This document shows, piece after piece, positions 8,677-17,060 of a stretch of 64,000 bases of DNA; the first letter of the stretch is position 1; every line of letters begins with the position of its first letter. Below the pieces are notes generated by a model, which was not told the DNA's origin, searched no databases, and saw only the letters and a list, made by a program, of their open reading frames with translations. This stretch comes from Bin5 sp965242905. Its GTDB lineage: Bacteria > Chloroflexota > Anaerolineae > Caldilineales > Caldilineaceae. The DNA is taken from positions 1,116,001 through 1,180,000 of the forward strand of contig CBDETM010000002.1 of assembly GCA_965242905.1 (NCBI GenBank), written 5' to 3'. The translations under genes were made by a program, and so were the position numbers.

Positions 8677-9639
8677 ATGTCCCAGTATGTCCTGCGCCGG
8701 ATTGCACTGATCTTCCCCTTGATGTTTGCGATTACGGTCGTAAACTACACCATCTATGTGCTGTCGCCGGGTGATCCGGTATCCGCCTTGCTCAATCCGG
8801 AGTCGATGCGTTATCTGGAGGAGGAGGATCTGCAGGCGCTGCGAGAGGCAATGGGCCTGAACCGTCCGGTGCACGTTCGTTACCTGATTTGGCTACGCGA
8901 AGCGTTACGGGGAAATCTCGGCTGGTCGACTCAGATGCGTCTGCCGGTGCACCATATCATTGTGCGCGACGTCGGCAACACGCTTGGCCTAATGGGATTC
9001 GCCCTATTGTTCTCTACGGTGGCAGGCATCGTACTGGGAGTCGTCTCGGCCCTCAAGCAATACTCTCTTCTCGATTACATCCTCACCGGCATCGCATTTG
9101 GAGGCATTGCTGTTCCCGGTTTTTTCTTCGCGCTACTGCTGATCTACGTGGCCGGGCTGCGCCTGGAGTGGTTTCCCGTTGGGGGTATCGTCACTGTGGG
9201 GGCGCCACCTTCAGTAGGTGACCGGCTATGGCACATGGTTCTGCCAGTGGTCGCCCTCTCCTATGACGGCCTCAGCACGCTGCTCCGCTACACGCGGTCC
9301 AGCATGTTGGAGGTCGTTCGGCAAGACTACATCACGACGGCGCGGGCCAAAGGTTTGGCGGAACGTACGGTCATTATGTGGCACGCATTCAAGAATGCCC
9401 TGCTGCCGGTCATAACGATCACGGGATTGCGGTTGCCGACGCTGGTCGGAGGGGCAGTGCTGATCGAGAGTGTTTTCAATTACAGGGGCATTGGACACAC
9501 TTTAGTTGCCGCCGCGGGCAGTCGAGACTACCCGCTCCTGATGGGCGGTCTTCTGATAACTGCAATTATGGTACTGTTTAGCAATCTGATCGCGGATTTG
9601 GCCTATGCCTGGGCCGACCCGCGCATCAGGTATGCTTAG
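8677..9639 (+). CDS. ABC transporter permease, DppB/OppB type
   Basis: A 320-residue inner-membrane permease. The N terminus MSQYVLRRIALIFPLMFAIT is the standard first helix of DppB-like proteins. A long periplasmic loop contains LNRPVHVRYLIWLREALRGN. The coupling (EAA) loop reads DYITTARAKGLAERTVIMWH, and the final helices end in ADPRIRYA. It pairs with the downstream DppC-type permease as a heterodimer. Confidence 0.93.
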   Translation: MSQYVLRRIALIFPLMFAITVVNYTIYVLSPGDPVSALLNPESMRYLEEEDLQALREAMGLNRPVHVRYLIWLREALRGNLGWSTQMRLPVHHIIVRDVGNTLGLMGFALLFSTVAGIVLGVVSALKQYSLLDYILTGIAFGGIAVPGFFFALLLIYVAGLRLEWFPVGGIVTVGAPPSVGDRLWHMVLPVVALSYDGLSTLLRYTRSSMLEVVRQDYITTARAKGLAERTVIMWHAFKNALLPVITITGLRLPTLVGGAVLIESVFNYRGIGHTLVAAAGSRDYPLLMGGLLITAIMVLFSNLIADLAYAWADPRIRYA

Positions 9640-9693
9640 CAGTAGAGAGTTCTGCTGCTGCAACAAAGTGTAGCGAAAGGAAGAGGGCGAGTC

Positions 9694-10596
9694 ATGACGG
9701 CAACAGCGCCCGCCGCGACCGGGCCGCTACGCATGTTCGGAAGCTCTTCGGACTCCTGGCGGAAGCGGGTCTGGCGCCGATTCGTTCGGCATCGCCTGGC
9801 GGTGGCCAGCCTGATACTGCTGGTCGCGATTTCGGTCACGGTAACGGCTGCGCCGCTCCTGACGCCGCACGGCCCGATCAGGTTCGTCGGCGCGACCGAG
9901 GCGAAGCCGACATGGGAACACCCGCTTGGGACTGACAGGTTGGGGCGAGATGTCTGGGCCCGGCTGGTTTACGGCGGGCGAGTTTCAATCTCTGTAGGCC
10001 TCGTGGCGGTTGCCATTTCCATCGCGATCACGATCGTCCTTGGAAGTATTTCCGGATATTACGGGGGCTGGCTGGACATGCTCATCATGCGTTTCACAGA
10101 CGTAATGATGGTCTTCCCCGGCCTTATACTGATCATGGTCGTAGTGTCGGTAGTCGGGCCCAGCATTTATAACGTAATGGTCGTCATCGGCATCCTGGGC
10201 TGGACGGGGACTACGCGATTGCTGCGAGGCCAGATACTGTCAGTGCGAGAGTGGGACTTCGTCACTGCGGCGCGATGCGTCGGGGCATCGAACGGCCAGA
10301 TAATGTTCCGGCACATATTGCCGAACGCGCTAGCGCCCCTGCTGGTAGCGGCGACGTTTGGCGTTGCCGGCGCGATCCTGACAGAGGCCGGGCTTTCCTA
10401 CATCGGGCTGGGCGTGCTTCCGCCGGCTCCCTCGTGGGGGAATATGCTCAACGGCGCCCAGTCGATCTATATTCTGGAGAACTTCTGGTGGTTGTGGCTG
10501 CCCCCGGGCGTGGCGATTTTCGTTACGGTGCTGGCCATCAATTTTGTGGGCGATGGCCTGCGTGATGCGCTCGATCCGCGCATGAGCCTGGACTGA
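9694..10596 (+). CDS. ABC transporter permease, DppC/OppC type
   Basis: A 300-residue partner permease. It has the N-terminal RRFVRHRLAVASLILL helix, the DppC signature HPLGTDRLGRDVWARLVYGGR, a coupling loop EWDFVTAARCVGASNGQIMF, and the C terminus VGDGLRDALDPRMSLD. AAGGAAGAGG lies upstream of ATG 9694. No oppD/oppF-type ATPase follows; the operon stops here and 0.4 kb of non-coding DNA and a repeat element come next. The ATPases must be encoded elsewhere. Confidence 0.93.
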   Translation: MTATAPAATGPLRMFGSSSDSWRKRVWRRFVRHRLAVASLILLVAISVTVTAAPLLTPHGPIRFVGATEAKPTWEHPLGTDRLGRDVWARLVYGGRVSISVGLVAVAISIAITIVLGSISGYYGGWLDMLIMRFTDVMMVFPGLILIMVVVSVVGPSIYNVMVVIGILGWTGTTRLLRGQILSVREWDFVTAARCVGASNGQIMFRHILPNALAPLLVAATFGVAGAILTEAGLSYIGLGVLPPAPSWGNMLNGAQSIYILENFWWLWLPPGVAIFVTVLAINFVGDGLRDALDPRMSLD

Positions 10597-11002
10597 CAGA
10601 GTAAGGACCTCCAAGACAGAGAGCTAATCCGATCGCGACTTCTCAGCAGATAGAGAGTTTTCCCCGCACTGAAGTTCTTCTCCATTTCTCTGCAAAACCT
10701 GGTACAGGCCAGAACTGCAATGCGCTGTTGCGGGGGTAGGGCAGTGGCCTTCTACATAGATGCCCCGCTGTCGGACCCTCTCCTCCATCAGAGATGCGGA
10801 GATGGGGTAGGCGACAACCTATTTCTGCTGCGCACTGCGGCCCGGCGGCGGGGACAACAAGCGGCTAGCAGCGACCGGCTGCAAACGAAATACAACCCAG
10901 TGAGGCATGTGCTGACTCGAGTGGGCGAGCTAGCAGGCAAAGGAGCTATGCCAGCGCTTGGCTGGAGTGAGGCAACGCCCTGCGAGTTCCAGGGATTAGA
11001 CG
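10597..11002. other. Intergenic region, no gene seen
   Basis: Only short, unconvincing frames exist here and no clear promoter, terminator or RNA was recognised. It ends with ATTAGACG (10995-11002), the left copy of a candidate target duplication for the element that follows. Confidence 0.5.
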
Positions 11003-11476
11003 TGCGTGCATCCCAGATTTGGGGTGGGAACAGTCTGGCGGGGAATCAGTGCCAGCGGTGGCTGGGGTTGTTTCCCGTTTTTGGGTGAGACGCAGTGCAG
11101 GCGCCAGGACCTGGCCGTACGGTGGAATCCGTCAGTTGGGGGCGGGTGCGAGGGCAGGCGCAAGGCCGGCACGTACTGGGATCTGATGGGACTAGCGGGA
11201 CGGGGTCTGGCTGGACACTTTCGATTAGGCACCCGTCACCAATATCGACACCCGGTCGATGAGGCATGGCATGGTTTAGGGGGGGGCGTTGCGGGGGCGG
11301 AGCCCCCGCACAAGGGAGGGCCGAATAGGCCCGACCGCCCAGAAATGCAGTGGTCAGCGGTTAGTGGTCAGTAGTCAGAGACGGCGCTTTTTCTGGCGGA
11401 GACTGGAATGGGAACTGACCTGGCTTGGTTGCCTCCTGTGAGATGCGACAGGTCGCCCCAATATTGGGATGCGCCC
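11003..11476 (+). mobile_element. MITE-like non-autonomous element, copy 1
   Basis: The left end TGCGTGCATCCC and the right end GGGATGCGCCC are inverted repeats, each continuing into a near-palindrome (CCCAGATTTGGGG on the left, CCCCAATATTGGG on the right). The flanks ATTAGACG (10995-11002) and ATTAGATG (11477-11484) agree at 7 of 8 positions and look like an 8-bp target duplication. The interior carries an 8-bp-stem hairpin GCGGGGGC-gga-GCCCCCGC at 11291-11309, then GGGCC-gaata-GGCCC, and a degenerate GTGGTCAG tandem. No transposase is encoded. It matches copy 3 over nearly its whole length by eye. Confidence 0.7.
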
Positions 11477-11804
11477 ATTAGATGTTCTTTCCTTGATCGG
11501 CAGCATCCGAGGTGTTACCATGAAGTACCGGCGCCGTCTGAATCAGAATTCCGGGAAATCTTTTGGGTTTTCAGGACAGCTGAGGTTGGGCAGCGTGCGG
11601 TGTAACTGGTACCAAGGCGACCAACTGCCTTTCTTAAGCCTCCGGATACGTCGGAGTGGGCTGTACATCAAAGCCGTTGCCGGCATGGACAGCAGGATGC
11701 TGTCATTCAGTCTTGTTCATTGGGAGAGGTAGCACTTTCGTCACGTTGATAGCGTCGTCCGACTCGGCTACCCCAGAATAGAAGGCTTGTTTGTGGAGAG
11801 GGAG
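11477..11804. other. Intergenic region upstream of the dioxygenase cluster
   Basis: It holds the right candidate target duplication (11477-11484) and a possible weak promoter, TTGATC (11493-11498) 17 bp before TACCAT (11516-11521). Nothing else convincing was seen. Confidence 0.3.
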
Positions 11805-12662
11805 ATGAACGAAATCGAGAGATACGAGTTCGATCGCGTGGGATACATAACGATTCCCGGTCTGTTAACGAACGAGCAGGTCGGGAGCCTGGCGACTGCT
11901 ATTGACGCGCTGGAGGAGGAGGCGGTTGCGCGGGCGGCGGCCACCCCGCGCAGGACAAGCCCGACTGGCCTGCTCGAATATCACCACAACGCGGAGAGGG
12001 GCTACTACGTTAACGGGTCGCGGGAGAAAGGGAAAACGATAATCATCGAGGACTTCTTCAACGCCGACCCGGCATTTGATGTGTTGGTGAATCACGCGCC
12101 GACTATGTCCTACATTCACGCAATCGTTCAGGAACGGCCGACGATTAATAATTCGGAAATACGCATTCGCTATCCCGGCAACCAGACCGGCACGCACATG
12201 GGCGGACCGATCGGGGGTAAGCACAGGTACGGCTACAACCATAAAGGGATCAACAGCATGATGGTGCGGATGGTCTATTTCGTACATGACGTCGGACCGG
12301 AAGACGGCCCTTTCTGCGTAGTGCCGGCGACGCACAAGAGCAATATGGTGTCACCCTACGAGGGAAGGAACCCGGACAAGGAGCCGGGTATGATCGGCCT
12401 CCCGGTGAAGGCGGGGGATGCGATTCTGTTTACCGAGAACTTGCGCCACGGCGGCTTTACGAACCGCTCCGGTAAGACGCGGAAGACAGTTCATATCGGG
12501 TACGGCCCATTCTGGATGAAGTCGCAGAACATCGCCACAATGGATGAGGACCAGTACCTTTTGCCTCAGACGTACGAGCGATACACGGAGGAGCAGCGCC
12601 AGCTCTTCCGGGCCTGGCCGAATACGCTGGAACGGGAGTTCGGGGATAACCAAAAAGGATAG
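11805..12662 (+). CDS. Phytanoyl-CoA dioxygenase (PhyH) family protein
   Basis: A 285-residue Fe(II)/2-oxoglutarate-type double-stranded beta-helix protein. The N-terminal YEFDRVGYITIPGLLTNEQV is typical of PhyH proteins. The core has VGPEDGPFCVVPATHKSN and AGDAILFTENLRHGGFTNRS, the latter giving the distal His (H215). The place expected for the H-x-D facial triad reads GTHMGGP, so the acidic ligand is Gly if H131 is the first ligand. ATG 11805 is chosen because GGAGAG lies just upstream; a TTG 18 bases earlier is less likely. It starts a four-gene catabolic set. The substrate is unknown. Confidence 0.85.
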   Translation: MNEIERYEFDRVGYITIPGLLTNEQVGSLATAIDALEEEAVARAAATPRRTSPTGLLEYHHNAERGYYVNGSREKGKTIIIEDFFNADPAFDVLVNHAPTMSYIHAIVQERPTINNSEIRIRYPGNQTGTHMGGPIGGKHRYGYNHKGINSMMVRMVYFVHDVGPEDGPFCVVPATHKSNMVSPYEGRNPDKEPGMIGLPVKAGDAILFTENLRHGGFTNRSGKTRKTVHIGYGPFWMKSQNIATMDEDQYLLPQTYERYTEEQRQLFRAWPNTLEREFGDNQKG

Positions 12663-12669
12663 CTGTGTC

Positions 12670-13422
12670 ATGCTTACCATAGACCGAGCGGAACTAGCCG
12701 GCATCCCATCATTCATATTACGCGACACGCGGGTCGATGATGCCCCGGTCGTCGTTCATTATCACGGCTGGACGGGCGACAAGGGCAGCATCGAGAACCC
12801 GGACCAGTCGCTGGTGCAGCTGGCATCGGCCGGGTTTTGCGTGGTGGCGCCCGACTGCTATGAGCATGGGGAACGCCGGACTGATGCCTGGTTTCGCGCC
12901 CAGTTCAACGGCTGGGCCTTTGTCTGCACTGCGATGGACAAGACACGCGCCGAGGCACCGGAGCTACTTGAGGCAATCATGGCCCTGCCATTCTGTTCAT
13001 CCCGCAGTCCTCAAGTGTGCGGCTCCTCGATGGGCGGCCTGATCGCGCAGATGGTCCTACCCGAGAACAAGTCGTATGTTTCAATGGTCTCGATTGTGGG
13101 CCGTTCGAGCTTTTTCCAGGCCGATGAATGGTGCCGTCAGGCGCAACAGGGGACCTGGTGCGACGACTGGTGCGCGAGATACGCCACGCAGTCACATCCC
13201 GACCGGTTTACGGACCGGCCGGTCCTCTTCATTGACGGCGGTCTCGATACAGATTGTCCGGCGGCCACCAATGCGGAGACGGTGCGCTTGATCAATGAAC
13301 TGGGAGGGCTTGCAGAACATTTCGTGGACCCCGAAGTGGGTCATGCCCGCTCGCCGTCGATGCGAGCAAGGTTCGTTGACTGGATTGTCTCGCACGGCCA
13401 GCCGCCCCTGGCAACGGCCTGA
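12670..13422 (+). CDS. Alpha/beta hydrolase, dienelactone-hydrolase-like
   Basis: A 250-residue cytosolic alpha/beta hydrolase. The oxyanion region is VVVHYHGWTGDKGS, the nucleophile elbow is GSSMGG (Ser120), the acid is FIDGGLDTDCP (Asp193) and the His is in DPEVGHARS (His225), giving a complete triad. The gene starts 8 bp after the first dioxygenase and ends 43 bp before the second, so the three are probably co-transcribed. An esterase or short peptidase role is inferred from the family. Confidence 0.85.
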   Translation: MLTIDRAELAGIPSFILRDTRVDDAPVVVHYHGWTGDKGSIENPDQSLVQLASAGFCVVAPDCYEHGERRTDAWFRAQFNGWAFVCTAMDKTRAEAPELLEAIMALPFCSSRSPQVCGSSMGGLIAQMVLPENKSYVSMVSIVGRSSFFQADEWCRQAQQGTWCDDWCARYATQSHPDRFTDRPVLFIDGGLDTDCPAATNAETVRLINELGGLAEHFVDPEVGHARSPSMRARFVDWIVSHGQPPLATA

Positions 13423-13465
13423 CCGGCGCGGCGAGACCAAATGCAGAAGTGAACCAGTTCTCATC

Positions 13466-14260
13466 ATGAATGTAAAGTTAGACACAGGAGCACAACTCGT
13501 GGAAAAGGGTACTACCGTGCAACACGACATTTCCAAAATCATCGCCGAATTGGATGAACGCGGCTTCTGCGTAATCCCGGGCGTCATCACGCCTGAGAAA
13601 GCGGATGAGGCCCGCACAGTGCTGGAAGACTTGCTGGCCGAGGAGGCGACTGAGGGCACGTGGCGAGCGAGGACTCAGCGCGTCGCCCGAATCGCGGTCA
13701 AAGACCCGATCTTCGTGGAATTGATGACCCATCCACTGATCGTCTCGATCTGGAGGGAGTATCTAGACGAAGATATGATCTGCTCCACCTGGACTTCAAA
13801 CACTGCCTATCCCGGCTTCAACCGCTACGGCTGGCACCCGGACTTCCCGTTCCAGTTTGTAAACCAGCCGTGGCCGACCGACAACGTGAGCGGTCAGACG
13901 ATGTGGCTGCTGGATGACTTGACGGAGGAGAATGGGGGAACGGGCATTTTGCCGTACAGCCACCTCAAGGGCCACCGACCGCCAGAGGAAATCCGGCATG
14001 AGTGGATTGAGGAGGCGGAGATCCTGACGGGGCAGCGCGGCAGTGTGATGGTGATGAATGGCAAGACATGGCACTCGTCGCGGCCCAATGTTACTGACAA
14101 AGCGCGTTCTGTCCTGCTGGGGATGTATTGCCGTCCTTTCTACCTCACACAGGAGGACATGCGGGCGCAGCTGGCCGACTTAGAGAATCCGTCAGAACTG
14201 GTACAGCAGTTAATGGGCGCGAACCAGCACCAGCCAGGCGTTGTAAGCAACAGGTACTAG
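13466..14260 (+). CDS. Phytanoyl-CoA dioxygenase (PhyH) family protein, canonical triad
   Basis: A 264-residue non-haem iron oxygenase. The facial triad is intact: YGWHPDFPF gives H124-x-D126, KTWHSSRPN gives H203, and an Arg in TDKARSVLLG (R214) fits the 2-oxoglutarate contact. I chose ATG 13466; the longer upstream frame overlaps the hydrolase gene and encodes R-rich sequence not typical of the family. It shares the cluster with a second PhyH protein whose triad differs. Confidence 0.87.
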   Translation: MNVKLDTGAQLVEKGTTVQHDISKIIAELDERGFCVIPGVITPEKADEARTVLEDLLAEEATEGTWRARTQRVARIAVKDPIFVELMTHPLIVSIWREYLDEDMICSTWTSNTAYPGFNRYGWHPDFPFQFVNQPWPTDNVSGQTMWLLDDLTEENGGTGILPYSHLKGHRPPEEIRHEWIEEAEILTGQRGSVMVMNGKTWHSSRPNVTDKARSVLLGMYCRPFYLTQEDMRAQLADLENPSELVQQLMGANQHQPGVVSNRY

Positions 14261-14377
14261 GGAGGACAACCTACAGTTTGAGCACAGATGAGTGGCCGCT
14301 GTTGCCGGCAGCGCCATCTGCTCGATCTTGTTGTCCGGCACGGATAACTCGTTACATCTCAGCCGAGGAGGAAGGCA

Positions 14378-15241
14378 ATGCCTTTGATCAACCTGAAACA
14401 TGCGGAGACGTTTGTAGAAGGGCTCGACCATCCTGAAGGGGTTGCGGTGGGGCCCGACGGCAAGATATATGCGGGCGGCGAGGCAGGGCAGGTCTATCGC
14501 ATCGATTACGAGAAGCGACGTATAGAAGAATACGCGGATACGGGCGGCCTGAATCTAGGTATGGCGCTGGATTCGGCGGCCAATTTATATATGTGTACCG
14601 CCGACCGCGGCGCAGTCTACAAAGTGACACCTGCAGGCGAAGTGAGCCAGTACAGTTCCGGCACTACGGAGCGCCCGATGACCACGCCGAACTATCCTGC
14701 TTTCGACGAACAGGGGAACCTGTACGTGACCAATTCAGGATCCTGGTATGGAAACGACGGCTGCATATATTGCGTAGCGTCGGACGGGACGACAGCGGTG
14801 ATCGATACCGAGAACAGCCAGTTTCCCAACGGCTGTGCGGTCAGTCCAGATGGCCAGTATCTCTATGTCGCGATGTCGCTCAGCCCTCCTCAGATCATAC
14901 GATTTCCAATTGAGAGTGGGCGCAAGGTAGGGCCGACCGAGACCGTAGTAGAACTGCCCCATGTCGTACCGGACGGCCTGGCCTTTTGCACAGACGGCAG
15001 CTTTCTGATCTCCTGCTACCGGCCGGACACAATTCTGCGTGTTCTGCCCGACGGCGATCTGACCATCCTGATGGACGACTATGAAGGGACGATTCTGGGG
15101 GCGCCGACCAATGTATGTTTCGGCGGACCGGACTTGTCGGTGCTATTTTGGGCCAATTTGGGGCGGTGGCATTTGGGATTGAATGCCCACACCGGGTTGA
15201 AGGGTGCCGCTTTGTTTTACCCTGACATCGGTGCCGCCTAG
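14378..15241 (+). CDS. SMP-30/gluconolactonase/LRE family protein
   Basis: A 287-residue six-bladed beta-propeller lactonase. Metal-site motifs appear in order: HPEGVAVGPDGKIYAGG (Glu), NLYVTNSGSWYGNDG (Asn), FPNGCAVSPDGQYLYV (Asn) and VPDGLAFCTDGSFLISC (Asp). It is expected to hydrolyse a sugar lactone or related ester in the cytoplasm. GAGGAAGG precedes the ATG. It probably closes the dioxygenase-hydrolase cluster. Confidence 0.88.
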   Translation: MPLINLKHAETFVEGLDHPEGVAVGPDGKIYAGGEAGQVYRIDYEKRRIEEYADTGGLNLGMALDSAANLYMCTADRGAVYKVTPAGEVSQYSSGTTERPMTTPNYPAFDEQGNLYVTNSGSWYGNDGCIYCVASDGTTAVIDTENSQFPNGCAVSPDGQYLYVAMSLSPPQIIRFPIESGRKVGPTETVVELPHVVPDGLAFCTDGSFLISCYRPDTILRVLPDGDLTILMDDYEGTILGAPTNVCFGGPDLSVLFWANLGRWHLGLNAHTGLKGAALFYPDIGAA

Positions 15242-15286
15242 AGGTACGGGCAGGGGGCTGCGGACTGGGCGACTGACATACCCTCA

Positions 15287-15315
15287 TTGGCAACCTCTGC
15301 CCCGTAGGCTATAAT
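15287..15315 (+). promoter_or_regulatory. Sigma70-type promoter for the protein kinase gene
   Basis: TTGGCA (15287-15292), a 17-bp spacer, then TATAAT (15310-15315), preceded by GTAGGC. The same 12 bases GTAGGCTATAAT occur in the cox promoter at 48125-48136. Confidence 0.8.
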
Positions 15316-15404
15316 GCCAGATAGCGAATCGTGGATAGTGGAGTCTCCAGCCCCGATCCTCTTGTCACCGAAAGCGCCACCTCCCTGCCACCAAAGAAGC
15401 TGAC

Positions 15405-16316
15405 ATGTCCTACGGCGCGAGCGCGGGCCCCAATCTACTCCCCTTTTCTTCACAACTGGGTCGTTACCGAATTCTGGAACCATTGGGCCAGGGTGCGACT
15501 GCGGTTGTGTACCGGGCTCAAGACCTGACGGGCCGTCAGGTGGCCTTCAAAGTGCTCAACCCTGCGGCGGCGAGTCAGCCTCATATGCGCTCATGCTTTC
15601 AGCTGGAGTATCAGACGATGGCCCGGTTGCGCCATCCGGGAATTTTGCGGGTTTACGAGTCCGGCGAGGCAAATGGCCGCCTGTTCATCGCGATGGAGCT
15701 GGTTGAGGGCGGCACATTGGAGGAGTTTCTGATGCGTGCAAAGTCGATTGGGGAAGTTGCGGCCATCGATATTGCCCGCCAGGTCGCGGAGGCGCTTAAT
15801 TTTCTTCACGACTCCGGCAAGATCCACAGGGATGTAAAGATCTCAAATGTATTGCTGGGGCCGAGTGGACGTGCCGTCCTGTTCGACTTCGGCACGGTCT
15901 ACGACACATATAATCCGGCAGACCATTCGCCGGGCATATATGGCACGCCGGCCTTTTTGGCTCCGGAGCAGATACGGTCCAAGGGAGAGCCTGACAAACG
16001 TTCGGACCTGTACAGCCTTGGGATCGTGCTTTATTTGATGGTTACGGGGCGCAGACCCTTCTACGGTTCGAGGGAGGAGGTTCTGGATGCGCATCTGACG
16101 CAGACACCGCCGCCGCCGTCAGCCTGGGGATGGGTTTCGCCCGAACTTGAACAGATCATCCTGAAGGCGCTGGCGAAAGAGCCGGAAGAACGATTCGAGA
16201 GCGGGGACGAGTTTGCGATGGCTTTGAGAGGCGTGGAGGTAGAAACGGAGCAGCCCAAGCCGCGGCTGGCTACGCGTTTGCGTGCCTGGCTGGAGGAGAC
16301 GGTGCGCCCGGAGTGA
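15405..16316 (+). CDS. Serine/threonine protein kinase
   Basis: A 303-residue Hanks-type kinase. It has the glycine loop LGQGATAVVYRA, VAFKVLN with Lys49, the catalytic loop HRDVKISN with Asp143, DFG (Asp161) and GTPAFLAPEQ at the activation segment end. It ends soon after the kinase fold (WLEETVRPE) and lacks a membrane helix or PASTA domain, so it appears to be a soluble stand-alone kinase. It has its own promoter and is convergent with sdhB. Targets cannot be inferred. Confidence 0.93.
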   Translation: MSYGASAGPNLLPFSSQLGRYRILEPLGQGATAVVYRAQDLTGRQVAFKVLNPAAASQPHMRSCFQLEYQTMARLRHPGILRVYESGEANGRLFIAMELVEGGTLEEFLMRAKSIGEVAAIDIARQVAEALNFLHDSGKIHRDVKISNVLLGPSGRAVLFDFGTVYDTYNPADHSPGIYGTPAFLAPEQIRSKGEPDKRSDLYSLGIVLYLMVTGRRPFYGSREEVLDAHLTQTPPPPSAWGWVSPELEQIILKALAKEPEERFESGDEFAMALRGVEVETEQPKPRLATRLRAWLEETVRPE

Positions 16317-16357
16317 GTAACGGCCTTGAGGGGCGCGGTGCCTAAAGCGGATATCCG

Positions 16358-17059
16358 TCAGTCTTCAAGGCCGTTCATCAGAGCCAGTTTGACTTCACCG
16401 ATGGCCCGCGTTACGTCTATCTCGCGCGGGCAAGCCTGGACACAATTAAATACTGTTCGGCAACGCCAGACGCCGTCGGCGTCGTTGAGCACGCGTAGGC
16501 GGAGGTCGGCGGCGGCGTCACGGTCATCGAAGATGAAGCGGTGGGCCTGGACGATAGCTGCGGGGCCGATGTAGTCCTCGTTGGCCCAGAAGCTGGGGCA
16601 GGACGTTGTGCAGGCGGCGCAGAGAATGCACTTGGTGGTGTCATCGTAGCGTGCGCGTGCTTCCTGGCTCTGGTAGCGCTCACCTGCGGCGGGCAGGTCG
16701 TCGTTAATGAGGTAGGGCAGGACGGCCCGGTACTTGGCGAAAAAGGGCTCCATGTCCACGACCAGATCCTTGATCAGCGGCATCGAGCGCAGGGGTTCGA
16801 CCTGGCACACGTCGCCGACATCCTGCATAAGGACCTTACAGGCCAGTGCATTTCGTCCGTTGATCACCATGGCGTCGCTGCCACAGATGCCATGAGCGCA
16901 GGATCGACGCAGGGTGAGAGTACCGTCCTGGTACCACTTCACCTGGTGCAGAGCGTCGAGGACGCGGTCGCTCTCTTCGACGTCCACCCAATACTCTCCC
17001 CACCAGGGCTTGGAATCTGCCTCCGGATTGAATCTGCGAATTCGCATTAGGATGCGCAT
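16358..17059 (-). CDS. sdhB: Succinate dehydrogenase iron-sulfur subunit
   Basis: A 233-residue electron-transfer subunit. The [2Fe-2S] ligands lie in CAHGICGSDAMVINGRNALAC (split here: CAHGICGSD, then NALAC), with Asp in place of the third Cys as in E. coli SdhB. The ferredoxin-like C-terminal domain has CILCAACTTSCPSFW and CVQACPREIDVTRAIG for the [4Fe-4S] and [3Fe-4S] clusters. It is the last gene of sdhCDAB and begins 1 bp after sdhA. It passes electrons from SdhA to the quinone site. Confidence 0.96.
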   Translation of the reverse strand: MRILMRIRRFNPEADSKPWWGEYWVDVEESDRVLDALHQVKWYQDGTLTLRRSCAHGICGSDAMVINGRNALACKVLMQDVGDVCQVEPLRSMPLIKDLVVDMEPFFAKYRAVLPYLINDDLPAAGERYQSQEARARYDDTTKCILCAACTTSCPSFWANEDYIGPAAIVQAHRFIFDDRDAAADLRLRVLNDADGVWRCRTVFNCVQACPREIDVTRAIGEVKLALMNGLED

Positions 17060-17060
17060 A

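Noticed and set aside
10720..11088. A 122-codon frame after the DppC gene
   Set aside because: It runs into the repeat element, has no ribosome site and no recognisable composition.
11291..11309. GC-rich hairpin taken as an intrinsic terminator
   Set aside because: It recurs identically in all four copies of the element and has no T tract, so it is a part of the repeat.
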